In this document: one piece after another, positions 1 to 7,752 of the stretch
How positions within the stretch are numbered: position 1 is the stretch's first letter
Layout of the letters: each line of letters starts with the position of its first letter
Assembly (NCBI GenBank): GCA_903828955.1
Contig: CAIKOA010000031.1
Location: forward strand, 1 to 64,000
Length of the DNA: 64,000 nucleotides
Origin: an uncultured Microcaldota archaeon
GTDB lineage: Archaea > Micrarchaeota > Micrarchaeia > Anstonellales > Bilamarchaeaceae
Reading direction: 5' to 3'
The notes under the pieces: model-generated
What the model was told of the DNA's origin: nothing
Seen by the model: the letters and a program-made list of their open reading frames with translations, nothing else
Databases searched by the model: none
Program-made: the position numbers and the translations under genes

Positions 1-270
1 CTCGATTGCGTGGGTGGAAAAGCTTCCCTTCCCGGGATTCCAGGTTTCCGCGCTCTGAATAAGCGAAATCAGGCACTCCTGAGCGGCATCTTCCTTGGAA
101 ACCCCGGGGATTGAATTCAGCTTCCATTTCCTTATTCCGGAAGTGATGAGCCCGAGGTTCTCATAGGCGAAATCCGGGGGGCTCTTCCTTGCGCGCAGAA
201 AGCGCTGGAAATCCTCCTGGGTGATGAATCTCTTTGGAAGCATCCGGAGTTCCCTGGAAACAGCTTTCAT
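1..270 (-). CDS. Sigma-70 region-2-like protein (partial)
   Basis: Reading frame of 90 codons from an ATG at 268-270, open to the window edge, so the C-terminal part is missing. Residues 35-50 (AYENLGLITSGIRKW) and 58-90 follow the pattern of sigma-70 region 2: an acidic EDAAQECLISLIQSAE helix, then WNPGKGSFSTHAIE, matching the family's 'ED..QEg..gL..A...fdp..g.FSTyA' signature. In bacteria this region binds core polymerase and the -10 element. Bacterial-type sigma factors have been reported in DPANN single-cell genomes, including Diapherotrites, so this is plausible in an archaeon. A TATA-like TTTAAAAA lies at 295-302, about 25 bases upstream, suggesting a leaderless transcript. Regions 3 and 4 cannot be checked here; another helix-turn-helix protein is the main alternative. 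Confidence 0.6.
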   Translation of the reverse strand, partial: MKAVSRELRMLPKRFITQEDFQRFLRARKSPPDFAYENLGLITSGIRKWKLNSIPGVSKEDAAQECLISLIQSAETWNPGKGSFSTHAIE

Positions 271-481
271 TGGATAGAATTATTTGCACAATAGTTTTTA
301 AACTATAACAGAAATGCGGATTTGAACAATTTGAAAATCCCGGAAAAAGGGAAAATGATGGAACTTTAGAAAGCCGGATTCCCGCCCACTGGAAGCACCG
401 GAATCCTACTCTCTCCGCGCGTTTAAAAGGCTGGAAGCGGCACTAGTTTTGGTGAAACGGATGCAAATGGGTGTTCATGCG

Positions 482-513
482 GTGTGGACAAAATGTTTAT
501 ATAGTGTGAACAA
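482..513 (+). promoter_or_regulatory. TATA promoter with flanking direct repeats
   Basis: TTTATATA at 496-503 lies 25 bases upstream of the ATG at 528, as expected for a leaderless archaeal transcript. It is flanked by two copies of a 10-base direct repeat, GTGTGGACAA (482-491) and GTGTGAACAA (504-513), spaced 22 bases centre to centre, about two helical turns. A dimeric repressor bound there would cover the TATA box. The downstream protein's own N-terminal winged helix is the obvious candidate (inference). Confidence 0.5.
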
Positions 514-527
514 CATATGCACACCAT

Positions 528-1067
528 ATGAACATGAACGAATTGCACTCGACCCCGGAAAGGGAAAGGATACTGAAGGCGCTCCTGACCAGGCAGGGGA
601 GGAGAACGATGAGGGAAATCGCAAAGGAAGCGGATGTGAGCCCGGCGCAGGTGCACAAGTATCTCCGCATCCTGGAAAAAGGAGGCGTCGTGAAAGGGAA
701 CGAACTCCTGGAGGTTCCGCTCGTGCATTCTTTACGGCTCTCCCAGAACCTCCTGAGATTGGAGGAGGCGAAGGCGGTGGAGATCCTGAGGAAGAGGATG
801 CCGGGCATAAAGGGAATAGGGATATTCGGGAGCTGGTCAAGGGGAACCAACCTCCAGAAATCCGACCTGGACATCTGGGTGAAGGTGGATAGGATGCCTG
901 CGCTTGAAAAGACCGCGGAAGCAAGGAGGGAGCTCGGGGAAAAACTCGGGGCGGAAATAGACCTCACCTTGCTGGATAAGGAAAAAATCAAGGCGAACAT
1001 GGAGAAGAACCCGCCGTTCTATTTCTCGCTTTTCTATTCAATTTTGCTGTGGGGAGAGGGAGTATGA
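528..1067 (+). CDS. HTH-MNT nucleotidyltransferase, MntA-like antitoxin
   Basis: 179 residues. Residues about 10-60 form a winged helix-turn-helix (REIAKEADVSPAQVHKYLRI); residues about 95-150 are a minimal nucleotidyltransferase with GSWSRGTNLQKSDLDI, an exact GSx10DxD motif, and a third acidic residue in AEIDLTLLD. MNT proteins of this type modify the partner HEPN toxin by transferring AMP from ATP. The gene overlaps the next by the four bases ATGA, so the pair is translationally coupled. The fused DNA-binding domain suggests that it also represses the operon through the direct repeats around the TATA box. Family assignment is firm; the activity is inferred from family knowledge. Confidence 0.85.
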   Translation: MNMNELHSTPERERILKALLTRQGRRTMREIAKEADVSPAQVHKYLRILEKGGVVKGNELLEVPLVHSLRLSQNLLRLEEAKAVEILRKRMPGIKGIGIFGSWSRGTNLQKSDLDIWVKVDRMPALEKTAEARRELGEKLGAEIDLTLLDKEKIKANMEKNPPFYFSLFYSILLWGEGV

Positions 1068-1492
1068 TTTCGGTTGAGGAATGCATGGAGCAGGGCCTGA
1101 TAGCGAAAATTCCGGCATCAGGCGCGCAGGCAAGGAGCCAGATGGAAAAGGCGCAGGTGATGCTGGAGGAGGCAAAGAAGGCGGTGGAGAACGAAAGCCC
1201 GAACTCCGCGGTCCTCTGCGGGTATGCGGCGATGTTCGATGCGGGAAGGGCTATTCTCTTCAAGGACGGGTACAGGGAAAGGAGCCACGCGTGCGTTGCA
1301 AGATATTTGGAAGCGAAGCATTCTGCAAAAATAGGAATGCATTTCATAAGAATGCTGGACGAGTACCGGGAGAAAAGGCACAAGGTTTCCTATTCTTCGG
1401 AGTATTATCCGACCATGGACGAGGCAAAAAATTTGGTTAGGTTTGCAGGGGAATTCTTGGAAAAAATAGAGGGTATTCTGGCGGTCAAATGA
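1064..1492 (+). CDS. HEPN-domain protein, HepT-like partner of MNT
   Basis: 142 residues counted from the ATG that overlaps the upstream stop codon. The mostly helical sequence (ARSQMEKAQVMLEEAKKAVE, AVLCGYAAMFDAGRAILF) and the end of the domain (YREKRHKVSYSS) fit the HEPN family of PF05168 type. Toxic HEPN RNases usually carry an Rx4-6H motif. Here the spacing is REKRH (Rx3H), so RNase activity is uncertain and the protein could be a non-catalytic member. Gene order MNT then HEPN with a 4-base overlap is the standard arrangement of HEPN/MNT modules. A third small gene overlaps its stop. Confidence 0.8.
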   Translation: MISVEECMEQGLIAKIPASGAQARSQMEKAQVMLEEAKKAVENESPNSAVLCGYAAMFDAGRAILFKDGYRERSHACVARYLEAKHSAKIGMHFIRMLDEYREKRHKVSYSSEYYPTMDEAKNLVRFAGEFLEKIEGILAVK

Positions 1493-1629
1493 GCGGGAAA
1501 AAGAAACTTACTCTGAAGGATATGCCTACGGGTGATGAAGAAGGAAAATATAGCGAGGAATTCAGGAAATCCCTGCTTAGGTCTGCAAGGGATATTAAAG
1601 AGGGAAAAACGCAAAGGTTGGAGCGCTGA
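1489..1629 (+). CDS. Small third gene of the MNT/HEPN operon
   Basis: 46-residue protein starting in an ATGA overlap with the HEPN gene, so it is almost certainly translated with it. The sequence is charged and helical; its end (YSEEFRKSLLRSARDIKEGK) resembles the C-terminus of RelB/YafN-type antitoxins, which often end in a 'di..Gk' turn. No family is assigned with confidence. It ends four bases before the convergent phosphoesterase gene. It could be a second antitoxin or an accessory subunit of the MNT/HEPN complex. Confidence 0.6.
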   Translation: MSGKKKLTLKDMPTGDEEGKYSEEFRKSLLRSARDIKEGKTQRLER

Positions 1630-1633
1630 TGGT

Positions 1634-3232
1634 TCAAACTTCATAGCTCGCCGCAACAGTGCCATCGTACCTGACGAATTCTACGGTAGTAACGGAAGGG
1701 GTAACGCTCACCCGCATATATCCGGAGCCCCCTATTGTTTCTGCGCCGCTATAGCCATAGGCATCAACGTTATTCAGGCTCGTTCCCGGATGGCTCGGCT
1801 GGGGCGCTTCCTGGTAAATTACTCCGTCCAGCTCCTCCTTTGCATACATGTGGTCGTGCCCGTGGAAGAAGATATCCACTCCATTATCCACTAGGAGTTG
1901 GTGGATCGGGGTTCCCCAGCCCGGGCGTTCAGTATCGAAGCCGTAGGTTCCGTCCAAATTATCTCCGCCCCATTCAAAGAAGCCGGCATATTTGGCTCCT
2001 CCGCGCGCATCCTTGCCGTTTCCGCCAACTAAATGATGGCAGAAGACGAATTTGTGCGTTGCATTCGAGTTCTCAAGGGTTTCTTTCAGCCAATCGTATT
2101 GGTCTTTTCCTAGAGTCCAGCCCCACCCATTGCTATTGGGCTTAACTTCCGTGTACCAATAGGGGTCAAGGACAACAAAGAGGGAATCCCCCCATTCAAA
2201 GGCGTAATAGTCTTCCCGCAAGCCCACGTATTGTTCCTCAATTGAATTTCCGGAATAGAATTCGTTGGGAGCGGGGTTTGGATAGTATTCCTTCCTTAAT
2301 TGAGTTGTCCAGATTGCGATATTGTTGCTTGTTCCATCAAGCTCCCAGCCGGCTTCTCCTTCATGGTTTCCAATGGTTAAAAAGAGCGGGACTGAGCCGT
2401 TCAGTTCGTCAAAAAAGCCCCTGTACATTATGTATCTTGCTTCCATATTTGAGTAGGTTTTATTGGGAAGTTTCTCGGCCATGAAGGTGTCGCCAAGGTC
2501 AAGGAGGAAGTCGGGTTTGTCCGCAATGATATGCTTGAGGGTCTGGTTGTAGAGCTGGGGGTCGGAATTTTCATCTAAATGAGGATCGGCTTCAACTGCG
2601 AAAGTGAAGCTGCTTCCAGCGGGCCTTGCGGTATGGAACGAGTGCGTGGAAGTATATTTGTAAGCGCTTCCGGCTTTGTATTCTATGCGATAATAGTATT
2701 CCTTGTTGGAGGATAGGCCATAAAGAGAAATATCTACGGGTTTGCTTGCATTCAGGGAAAGGGTTTTTGTTTTTGAAGAGAGGGAATTTGGCTGGGTTCC
2801 GTATTCAATGTATGCGGAAGAAGAGTAAGTTGGGAGCACATTGATTATTATGGAATTTTCAGTGGGCGCTCCAAGAAGGATTGAGCCGAAATCATCACTG
2901 AGCGTTGCTTGGGTTCCCGCCGTAGTTTCCTGTTTTGGCTCGGTTGGTTCGGTTTGGGGGGCTTCCGGAGTTTCCTCTTGAGTCATATTCTCTTCAGGAA
3001 CTGAGGCGGGTTGAGCCTGCGAGGGCGTTTCCTCTTGGCCAGAGTTATTTCCAATTCCCGCACTGGATTGGGGAATTTGCGGGGATTCCTCCTGGGAAGT
3101 ATTCTGTAGAATCACTTGATTGGTGGATGCGTTGGAGCCCCCTTCTTTCAAGTAGGAATTCCAAACTAAATAACCGGCAACTGCCAGAACGAGAATAGAA
3201 AAAGAAATTAAAAAAAGGATTTTCCTCTCCAT
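1634..3232 (-). CDS. Exported calcineurin-like metallophosphoesterase
   Basis: 532 residues. An N-terminal membrane anchor (residues about 5-27) is followed by a Ser/Pro/Thr/Glu-rich stalk (about 30-110), a fibronectin-like domain as in purple acid phosphatases (about 115-205), and the catalytic domain with all expected metal-site motifs: DPH, LGDTF, GNHE, FCHH and GHDH. It should hydrolyse phosphate esters outside the membrane; the substrate is unknown. The lipoprotein gene upstream on the same strand is 9 bases away, so the two are probably co-transcribed from the TATA box near 5110. Confidence 0.85.
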   Translation of the reverse strand: MERKILFLISFSILVLAVAGYLVWNSYLKEGGSNASTNQVILQNTSQEESPQIPQSSAGIGNNSGQEETPSQAQPASVPEENMTQEETPEAPQTEPTEPKQETTAGTQATLSDDFGSILLGAPTENSIIINVLPTYSSSAYIEYGTQPNSLSSKTKTLSLNASKPVDISLYGLSSNKEYYYRIEYKAGSAYKYTSTHSFHTARPAGSSFTFAVEADPHLDENSDPQLYNQTLKHIIADKPDFLLDLGDTFMAEKLPNKTYSNMEARYIMYRGFFDELNGSVPLFLTIGNHEGEAGWELDGTSNNIAIWTTQLRKEYYPNPAPNEFYSGNSIEEQYVGLREDYYAFEWGDSLFVVLDPYWYTEVKPNSNGWGWTLGKDQYDWLKETLENSNATHKFVFCHHLVGGNGKDARGGAKYAGFFEWGGDNLDGTYGFDTERPGWGTPIHQLLVDNGVDIFFHGHDHMYAKEELDGVIYQEAPQPSHPGTSLNNVDAYGYSGAETIGGSGYMRVSVTPSVTTVEFVRYDGTVAASYEV

Positions 3233-3241
3233 CCGAAGACC

Positions 3242-5077
3242 TCAATCCGAATTGAAGAGGAAGTCCGTGTTCTCCACATCCGGCATCGCAATCTTCGCGG
3301 AGTATAAGTATGCGCCGCTGCACGGGAAATCCGCAAGGTCCCGGAGTGTGACCGCCTGGGCTTTCTGCTCAGAAGTCATGGTACTGGAGACCTCGGAGAA
3401 ATGGGTCGCGTAGTAGTAGGATACCTCCCCATCCAGCTCCCCATATCTCTCTCCGAGGGAAAGGACCATGCTGTCATTGATTGAGTCCTGCACCATCAGC
3501 TTCCGCATCTCCTGGACCATTGCGCGCCTTGTGGAAACGATGTCGTTCAAGTCGCTCTTCTGGACATCGACAAGGCCCGTAAGTTCCGAGCGCTGCGTAT
3601 CATCCAGGAGCTCAAGGAAGGCTTCTCCCCGATCCCCGGTAATCGTAGTGCTGATTGAATAGTTGCGGTTGCCCATTGCAGGCGCATCCTTCATGTAGAA
3701 GGAGCCGAAATAGGTTGCCTGCCGTTCTGGGCAGAAGTAAGTGTCCGCATCCTCCGAGCCCTTATACCAGCCGAAGAACTCGCTTGCATATGTGCGGAGG
3801 TTCACTGAAGAGATTCCGCTTGTCTGCAAAATTGCGGGTTCGGAAACTTTCGGCCAGGAAAGGCTTCCTTCAGAACTCATCTTATCCAGGTAAGCGCGCT
3901 GCTCGGTTGTTAGGGAGCGGTAAACCCTCCCGAAAGCCTTTGCCCTCTCCAGGCTTATTTTTGCATCCACCAAGTAGAGTTCCGCGGAGTATTCCATCAC
4001 TGCGGAGCGGTTCAAGCCGCTGCTTCCCTCTGGAATATCCCCGGAAAGCTGGCGCCTGAAGGCGTTCATGAGCGGGAAGCGCATGTATGCGTATTGGTCG
4101 CTCATGCTGTTCTGGCTGGAATCGATTGCGATGAATTCCTGTATTTGCTCATCGCTAAGTACTGTGAGCACATTGTCCGCGGCCATTGTAACGAATTCGG
4201 TATTGTGGCCCATTTGGTCCGGGTCGTTGTCCCGGAGGTATTGGAAGCCTGAGAAATCCGCAACTTTTCCGGGCGGAAGGAACGAATCGCTGCAGGAGTC
4301 CCCGGTTACGAATGCGAGCGCGCTGAAAGAATAGGTGCTCATCTGCGCCCTATCCGAGATTGCCTGCTCAATGTTGTATTGGTCTCCGGAAGAGCTCTGG
4401 TTCTGGGAAGGCGGATTTGTTCCCGTATCTGGAGGTGCCTCCCCTGTATTTGGAGCCGGAGGCGCTTCCGGATTGGTCGAAGTGCTCGCGTTCCCGAACT
4501 TCAGGTTGCACTGGTCACGGCAGAAGCGGTAGTCTCCGCACACAAAGCCTCCGGTCACTTCGCAGCATTGCTTGCAATCCGCAGCAGTTCCCTCTGCAAC
4601 GCATTTGGAGTAATCTCCGTTCTTTCCAAGAACTGAAGGAACGGTAAATTGAATGAAGTTTGAGTTCGATGCGAAGTTATGCACTGCGCAGTTGTCCCTG
4701 CATTGCCTTCTTGCATCCGCGCTCAGGTTGAGGCAGTCGCAGCAATCCTTGCATTGCGGGTTGTCCTTAGTATTCTCTATACAGATATTTGCAGTATACT
4801 GGGTTAGTGTTCCTGCAGAGGTTCCTGAAGAGGTGGATCCGGTAGATGAACTTCCTGAACCTGAACCGGTTTGGGTCCCAGAGCCGGAACTTGTGTGGGT
4901 TCCCTGCGCGGTTTGGGTGCCCGCACTCAGATTGGAGGCATCTCCTTGCGAGACGGCCTGGTTTTCCAGGGAAACGTTCTGCCCTTCTCCTAAGGAATAT
5001 TCCTGATTGGAGACGCAACCAAATGCGAATAATGCAATCAATGCGAAAACAACTATCCAGCTTTTCATGTTTACCAT
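3242..5077 (-). CDS. Cysteine-rich secreted (lipo)protein, unknown
   Basis: 611 residues. The N-terminal hydrophobic segment ends in LFAFGC at about residue 21, a possible lipid-attachment cysteine, followed by a Ser/Thr/Gly-rich linker to about residue 90. Two cysteine modules follow (CKDCCDC...CRDNC and CKQCCEV...CRDQC), then a Pro/Thr/Gln linker and a largely helical C-terminal domain of about 350 residues. The second ATG (M4) is an equally possible start. No family is recognised. Context suggests a surface protein expressed with the adjacent phosphoesterase. Confidence 0.75.
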   Translation of the reverse strand: MVNMKSWIVVFALIALFAFGCVSNQEYSLGEGQNVSLENQAVSQGDASNLSAGTQTAQGTHTSSGSGTQTGSGSGSSSTGSTSSGTSAGTLTQYTANICIENTKDNPQCKDCCDCLNLSADARRQCRDNCAVHNFASNSNFIQFTVPSVLGKNGDYSKCVAEGTAADCKQCCEVTGGFVCGDYRFCRDQCNLKFGNASTSTNPEAPPAPNTGEAPPDTGTNPPSQNQSSSGDQYNIEQAISDRAQMSTYSFSALAFVTGDSCSDSFLPPGKVADFSGFQYLRDNDPDQMGHNTEFVTMAADNVLTVLSDEQIQEFIAIDSSQNSMSDQYAYMRFPLMNAFRRQLSGDIPEGSSGLNRSAVMEYSAELYLVDAKISLERAKAFGRVYRSLTTEQRAYLDKMSSEGSLSWPKVSEPAILQTSGISSVNLRTYASEFFGWYKGSEDADTYFCPERQATYFGSFYMKDAPAMGNRNYSISTTITGDRGEAFLELLDDTQRSELTGLVDVQKSDLNDIVSTRRAMVQEMRKLMVQDSINDSMVLSLGERYGELDGEVSYYYATHFSEVSSTMTSEQKAQAVTLRDLADFPCSGAYLYSAKIAMPDVENTDFLFNSD

Positions 5078-5106
5078 CCTCTTTGCTAGCTTGAAGTCTA
5101 ACCCGC

Positions 5107-5118
5107 CCTATATATACT
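5107..5118 (-). promoter_or_regulatory. TATA box of lipoprotein/phosphoesterase operon
   Basis: The minus strand reads GTATATATAGGG about 30 bases upstream of the lipoprotein start at 5077, a good archaeal TATA box. No other minus-strand start lies close by. Confidence 0.6.
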
Positions 5119-5218
5119 TTTTCCCAAATCTCTTCCAAATTAGACGGTGATTTTTGCCAAAAAGCATAGCGGATTTAAAAGATTCCGCATGTTCTATTTG
5201 CAAGCGGTGCATTTAGGG

Positions 5219-5509
5219 ATGGATGATTTTGAGAGAATCGGGTACTGGCTCCTCGCAGGCTCAAAAGGGGGCAGGAACAGGGCGAAGATACTTTCCGTAT
5301 TGAGAAGGAAGCCCATGAACTCAAACCAGCTCTCGGAAAAACTCAAGGTTGACTACAAGACCATCGCGCACCATATTGAACTGCTTGAGGAAAACGGGCT
5401 TCTCTATAGCACGGAAAACAAGTACGGGAAGATGTTCTTCCCCTCGGATTCCCTGGAATCCAGCAAGAAAATGATTGAATTGATAAAAAAGGTGATGGAA
5501 AATGAATGA
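5219..5509 (+). CDS. Winged-helix transcriptional regulator (ArsR-like)
   Basis: 96 residues from the ATG at 5219; longer upstream starts would add residues that do not fit the domain. It carries a classic winged helix (RAKILSVLRRKPMNSNQLSE, then VDYKTIAHHIELLEENGLL) followed by a short wing and a helical tail. It overlaps the next gene, a four-helix membrane protein, by 8 bases; such regulator/membrane-protein pairs are common in archaea and suggest that the regulator acts on, or is sequestered by, its partner. The ligand is unknown. Confidence 0.85.
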   Translation: MDDFERIGYWLLAGSKGGRNRAKILSVLRRKPMNSNQLSEKLKVDYKTIAHHIELLEENGLLYSTENKYGKMFFPSDSLESSKKMIELIKKVMENE

Positions 5510-5888
5510 AAATATCAAGGCAGGGGCGATAAGCCTGGGGATAATTCTTTTTGTTTCGGCGCTTACTTTCATACTAGGGAGCATGCTGCCGCAGGTTTCG
5601 CAGGGAGAAAGCATATTCACGAGAATCATTCCGTTCCTCACCGTGGTCAATGTGCTGCTGATAATGATATTGCTGTATACCTATGCGAAGGCGTACATGA
5701 AAATGAATTCGGGATTCACGCTGGGGATACTGCTGTTCATCTCATGCCTATTGATGTTCGTGGTCGTTTCCAACCACACGCTGCTCCGGATGCTGAACTT
5801 CGACAAGGGCTCGGTGTTCATGGACATGGTGGCGATGCTTTTTGCGACAATAAGCCTGGCGATATTGCTGTACATAAGCAACAAGTGA
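5502..5888 (+). CDS. Four-helix membrane protein
   Basis: 128 residues with four clear hydrophobic segments (about 7-30, 40-62, 72-95 and 105-126) and short loops. It overlaps the winged-helix gene by 8 bases and is translationally coupled to it. No enzymatic motifs are visible. A membrane partner or sensor of the regulator is the likely role (inference from context). Confidence 0.75.
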   Translation: MNENIKAGAISLGIILFVSALTFILGSMLPQVSQGESIFTRIIPFLTVVNVLLIMILLYTYAKAYMKMNSGFTLGILLFISCLLMFVVVSNHTLLRMLNFDKGSVFMDMVAMLFATISLAILLYISNK

Positions 5889-6013
5889 GGGGGAAAAACC
5901 GGAATCCCGGATGCGCACGGCTTCATTTATGAAGGGGAAGAATAATCGCGGCACTTGAAAATCCCTGGTGAAACGGGAAAAGGAAGAGGATCCGGGCAGA
6001 GGATTGGCCGTGA

Positions 6014-6027
6014 GTATATACCTTTTT
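6014..6027 (+). promoter_or_regulatory. TATA box upstream of HEAT-like gene
   Basis: AGTATATACCTTTT lies about 30 bases upstream of the ATG at 6052 and argues for that start rather than for codons that would place the promoter inside the gene. Confidence 0.5.
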
Positions 6028-6051
6028 AAACATGTATCAACACAAATAGTA

Positions 6052-6684
6052 ATGCGGGTGGCGACCCTGGATGAAAATACTAAAAGGCTAATAGATCGTT
6101 TTTCTTCGGAAGGAAACCTGGCGGAGCTGCTGCATTACTCCACCAGGACTGATGCCGAAATAAGGGCGTATGCCCTGGACAAACTTGTTGATTACTACAC
6201 AAACACAAAGGCTTATGGCCAGCTGGTGCATTTATGCGGAAGCGAAAGATGCCCGGAAGAGATAAGGGAAAAGGCGGGAAATGCGCTCATAGGGATGGCC
6301 AAAGCCGTGGGCCCGCGCTCCAATCAAACCTGGGAATACCTGAGCGGAAGGGAAAAGCTCCCCGTTAGCGAGGGCATTCTCCAGGAGCTTGCCTTGCGCG
6401 GCAATTTCCCGGAAAAAATAAGAGAGGCCGCCGGAATAAAAATGGTGGAACTGCTTAGGGAATCTGCGGGTTGGGAGTTCACGCGCTCCAAAGTGAGGCT
6501 TGAATTCGTGGCAAAAACAAAAAGATATCCCCCGAAAGTGCAGGAAGCCGCGCTGAATGCGCTCGATGCCCTGGATCTTAAGGAAAAGCACGCGAGGGAC
6601 CAGGCTACGCTAGGGAGAAGCGAAACGAACGAAAGAGCCGGCGGAAACGTAATTCCGATTAATAGGAACAGGACGAAGAAGTAG
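6052..6684 (+). CDS. HEAT-like helical repeat protein
   Basis: 210 residues from the ATG at 6052. The sequence is built of helix pairs of the HEAT/armadillo type (AEIRAYALDKLVDYY, CPEEIREKAGNALIGMAKAV, FPEKIREAAGIKMVELL, YPPKVQEAALNALDAL), repeated about every 45 residues, ending in a polar tail. Such solenoids serve as binding scaffolds and the partner is unknown. It stands alone with its own TATA box and probably a leaderless transcript. A second HEAT-type gene lies at 21604-22188. Confidence 0.7.
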   Translation: MRVATLDENTKRLIDRFSSEGNLAELLHYSTRTDAEIRAYALDKLVDYYTNTKAYGQLVHLCGSERCPEEIREKAGNALIGMAKAVGPRSNQTWEYLSGREKLPVSEGILQELALRGNFPEKIREAAGIKMVELLRESAGWEFTRSKVRLEFVAKTKRYPPKVQEAALNALDALDLKEKHARDQATLGRSETNERAGGNVIPINRNRTKK

Positions 6685-6754
6685 CCCCTAGCCAAAATCC
6701 TGATAAACCGGGGAAAAAAGAATTATGGAAAGGAGCCTCAACCCCTTTCAACAC

Positions 6755-7618
6755 TTATTTCTTCTGGAGCTTCTTGTAGAGAAGGGTGTGCATAATGGAG
6801 TATGCGCTCAGCATGACCGCGTATATCGCAGTGAGCACCACCACGAAAACCGCGTACAAAATTAAAAGCAGGACTAAGCCGACCTCCTTGGATGCCAAGG
6901 AAAGTGCGACTGCCAGAACCATCAGCACTATGAAAATGGCGTATACAATGAAGAATGAGACCACGTAAACCACCCCGACCAGCGCAAGAAGCACCACCCC
7001 GAATACGATGGTCTCCCAGAATTTTTTTCTTACCAGCGCAACGGAGCCCTTTATGGAGCCGATTACCCCTTTTTTGCCTATCGCCATCTCCTGCAGAAGG
7101 TAATAGAAAAGGATGAAAAGCGGGATGGTTGCGGCCATTGCAATCAATAGAATTAACAGCAAAACGAGCGAAGCGGCCGTGGTGCCGGCCCATAGGTAAA
7201 ATGCTGCGGCCGGGATGCAGAGGACCAGGAAAACCAGCACGAAGAAGAGCGTCAGCTTTAATGAATTCAGAATATTTTCCATTGAGAAGAAAGGCAGGTT
7301 CTTTTTGTAGTAAACGTTTTGCATGAGCCCCATGAGCGCGGAGAGGAACAGCAGGTTCCCTAAGAGCATGGCGACGAGGTATAATGCGAGGATGAGCATA
7401 TTCGCACCGACTTTTGGATCGTTCGGGAAGACTGTGGGCCCAAAGGCCGAGCCGATGAGAGCGGCGATTATGAATAGTATCGTGTACGCCAGATAGGCCG
7501 CGCCAACCCTGATCGCTATCCTAAAAAAAGCGCCCTTCACCTTGCAGTAGTCAATTCCTTCCTTGAATACCGGGCCTATTAGACCGATTCCATTTTCGAT
7601 TCCTTCGAAGAAGCCCAT
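6755..7618 (-). CDS. Multi-spanning membrane protein
   Basis: 287 residues with about six hydrophobic segments, several long and rich in Leu/Val/Ala, and a soluble loop with GKKGVIGSIKGSVALVRKKF. This layout resembles the membrane domain found in glycerophosphodiesterase-like and DUF4013-type archaeal proteins, which are probably membrane organisers without catalysis of their own. The N-terminus (MGFFEGIENGIGLIGPVFKEG) is amphipathic. No catalytic residues can be pointed to. Confidence 0.7.
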   Translation of the reverse strand: MGFFEGIENGIGLIGPVFKEGIDYCKVKGAFFRIAIRVGAAYLAYTILFIIAALIGSAFGPTVFPNDPKVGANMLILALYLVAMLLGNLLFLSALMGLMQNVYYKKNLPFFSMENILNSLKLTLFFVLVFLVLCIPAAAFYLWAGTTAASLVLLLILLIAMAATIPLFILFYYLLQEMAIGKKGVIGSIKGSVALVRKKFWETIVFGVVLLALVGVVYVVSFFIVYAIFIVLMVLAVALSLASKEVGLVLLLILYAVFVVVLTAIYAVMLSAYSIMHTLLYKKLQKK

Positions 7619-7752
7619 GGAGAAAATATTGGATGCGATGGTTTAAATACGTTCAGGCGGGCTTTCTGGGATAAAATAGTATCAATTTCATCTTTCGTTA
7701 TAAAGTGTAACCTTAAATTCCCTTCTACTATAATATATGCTGGGTGAAGGAG

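Noticed and set aside
449-924. Several overlapping frames in the MNT gene region
   Set aside because: The MNT frame has the family motifs and the TATA spacing; the others do not.
7744-7752. GTG start of the barrel-like protein
   Set aside because: These bases are the ribosome binding site GGTGAAGGAG for the ATG at 7753.
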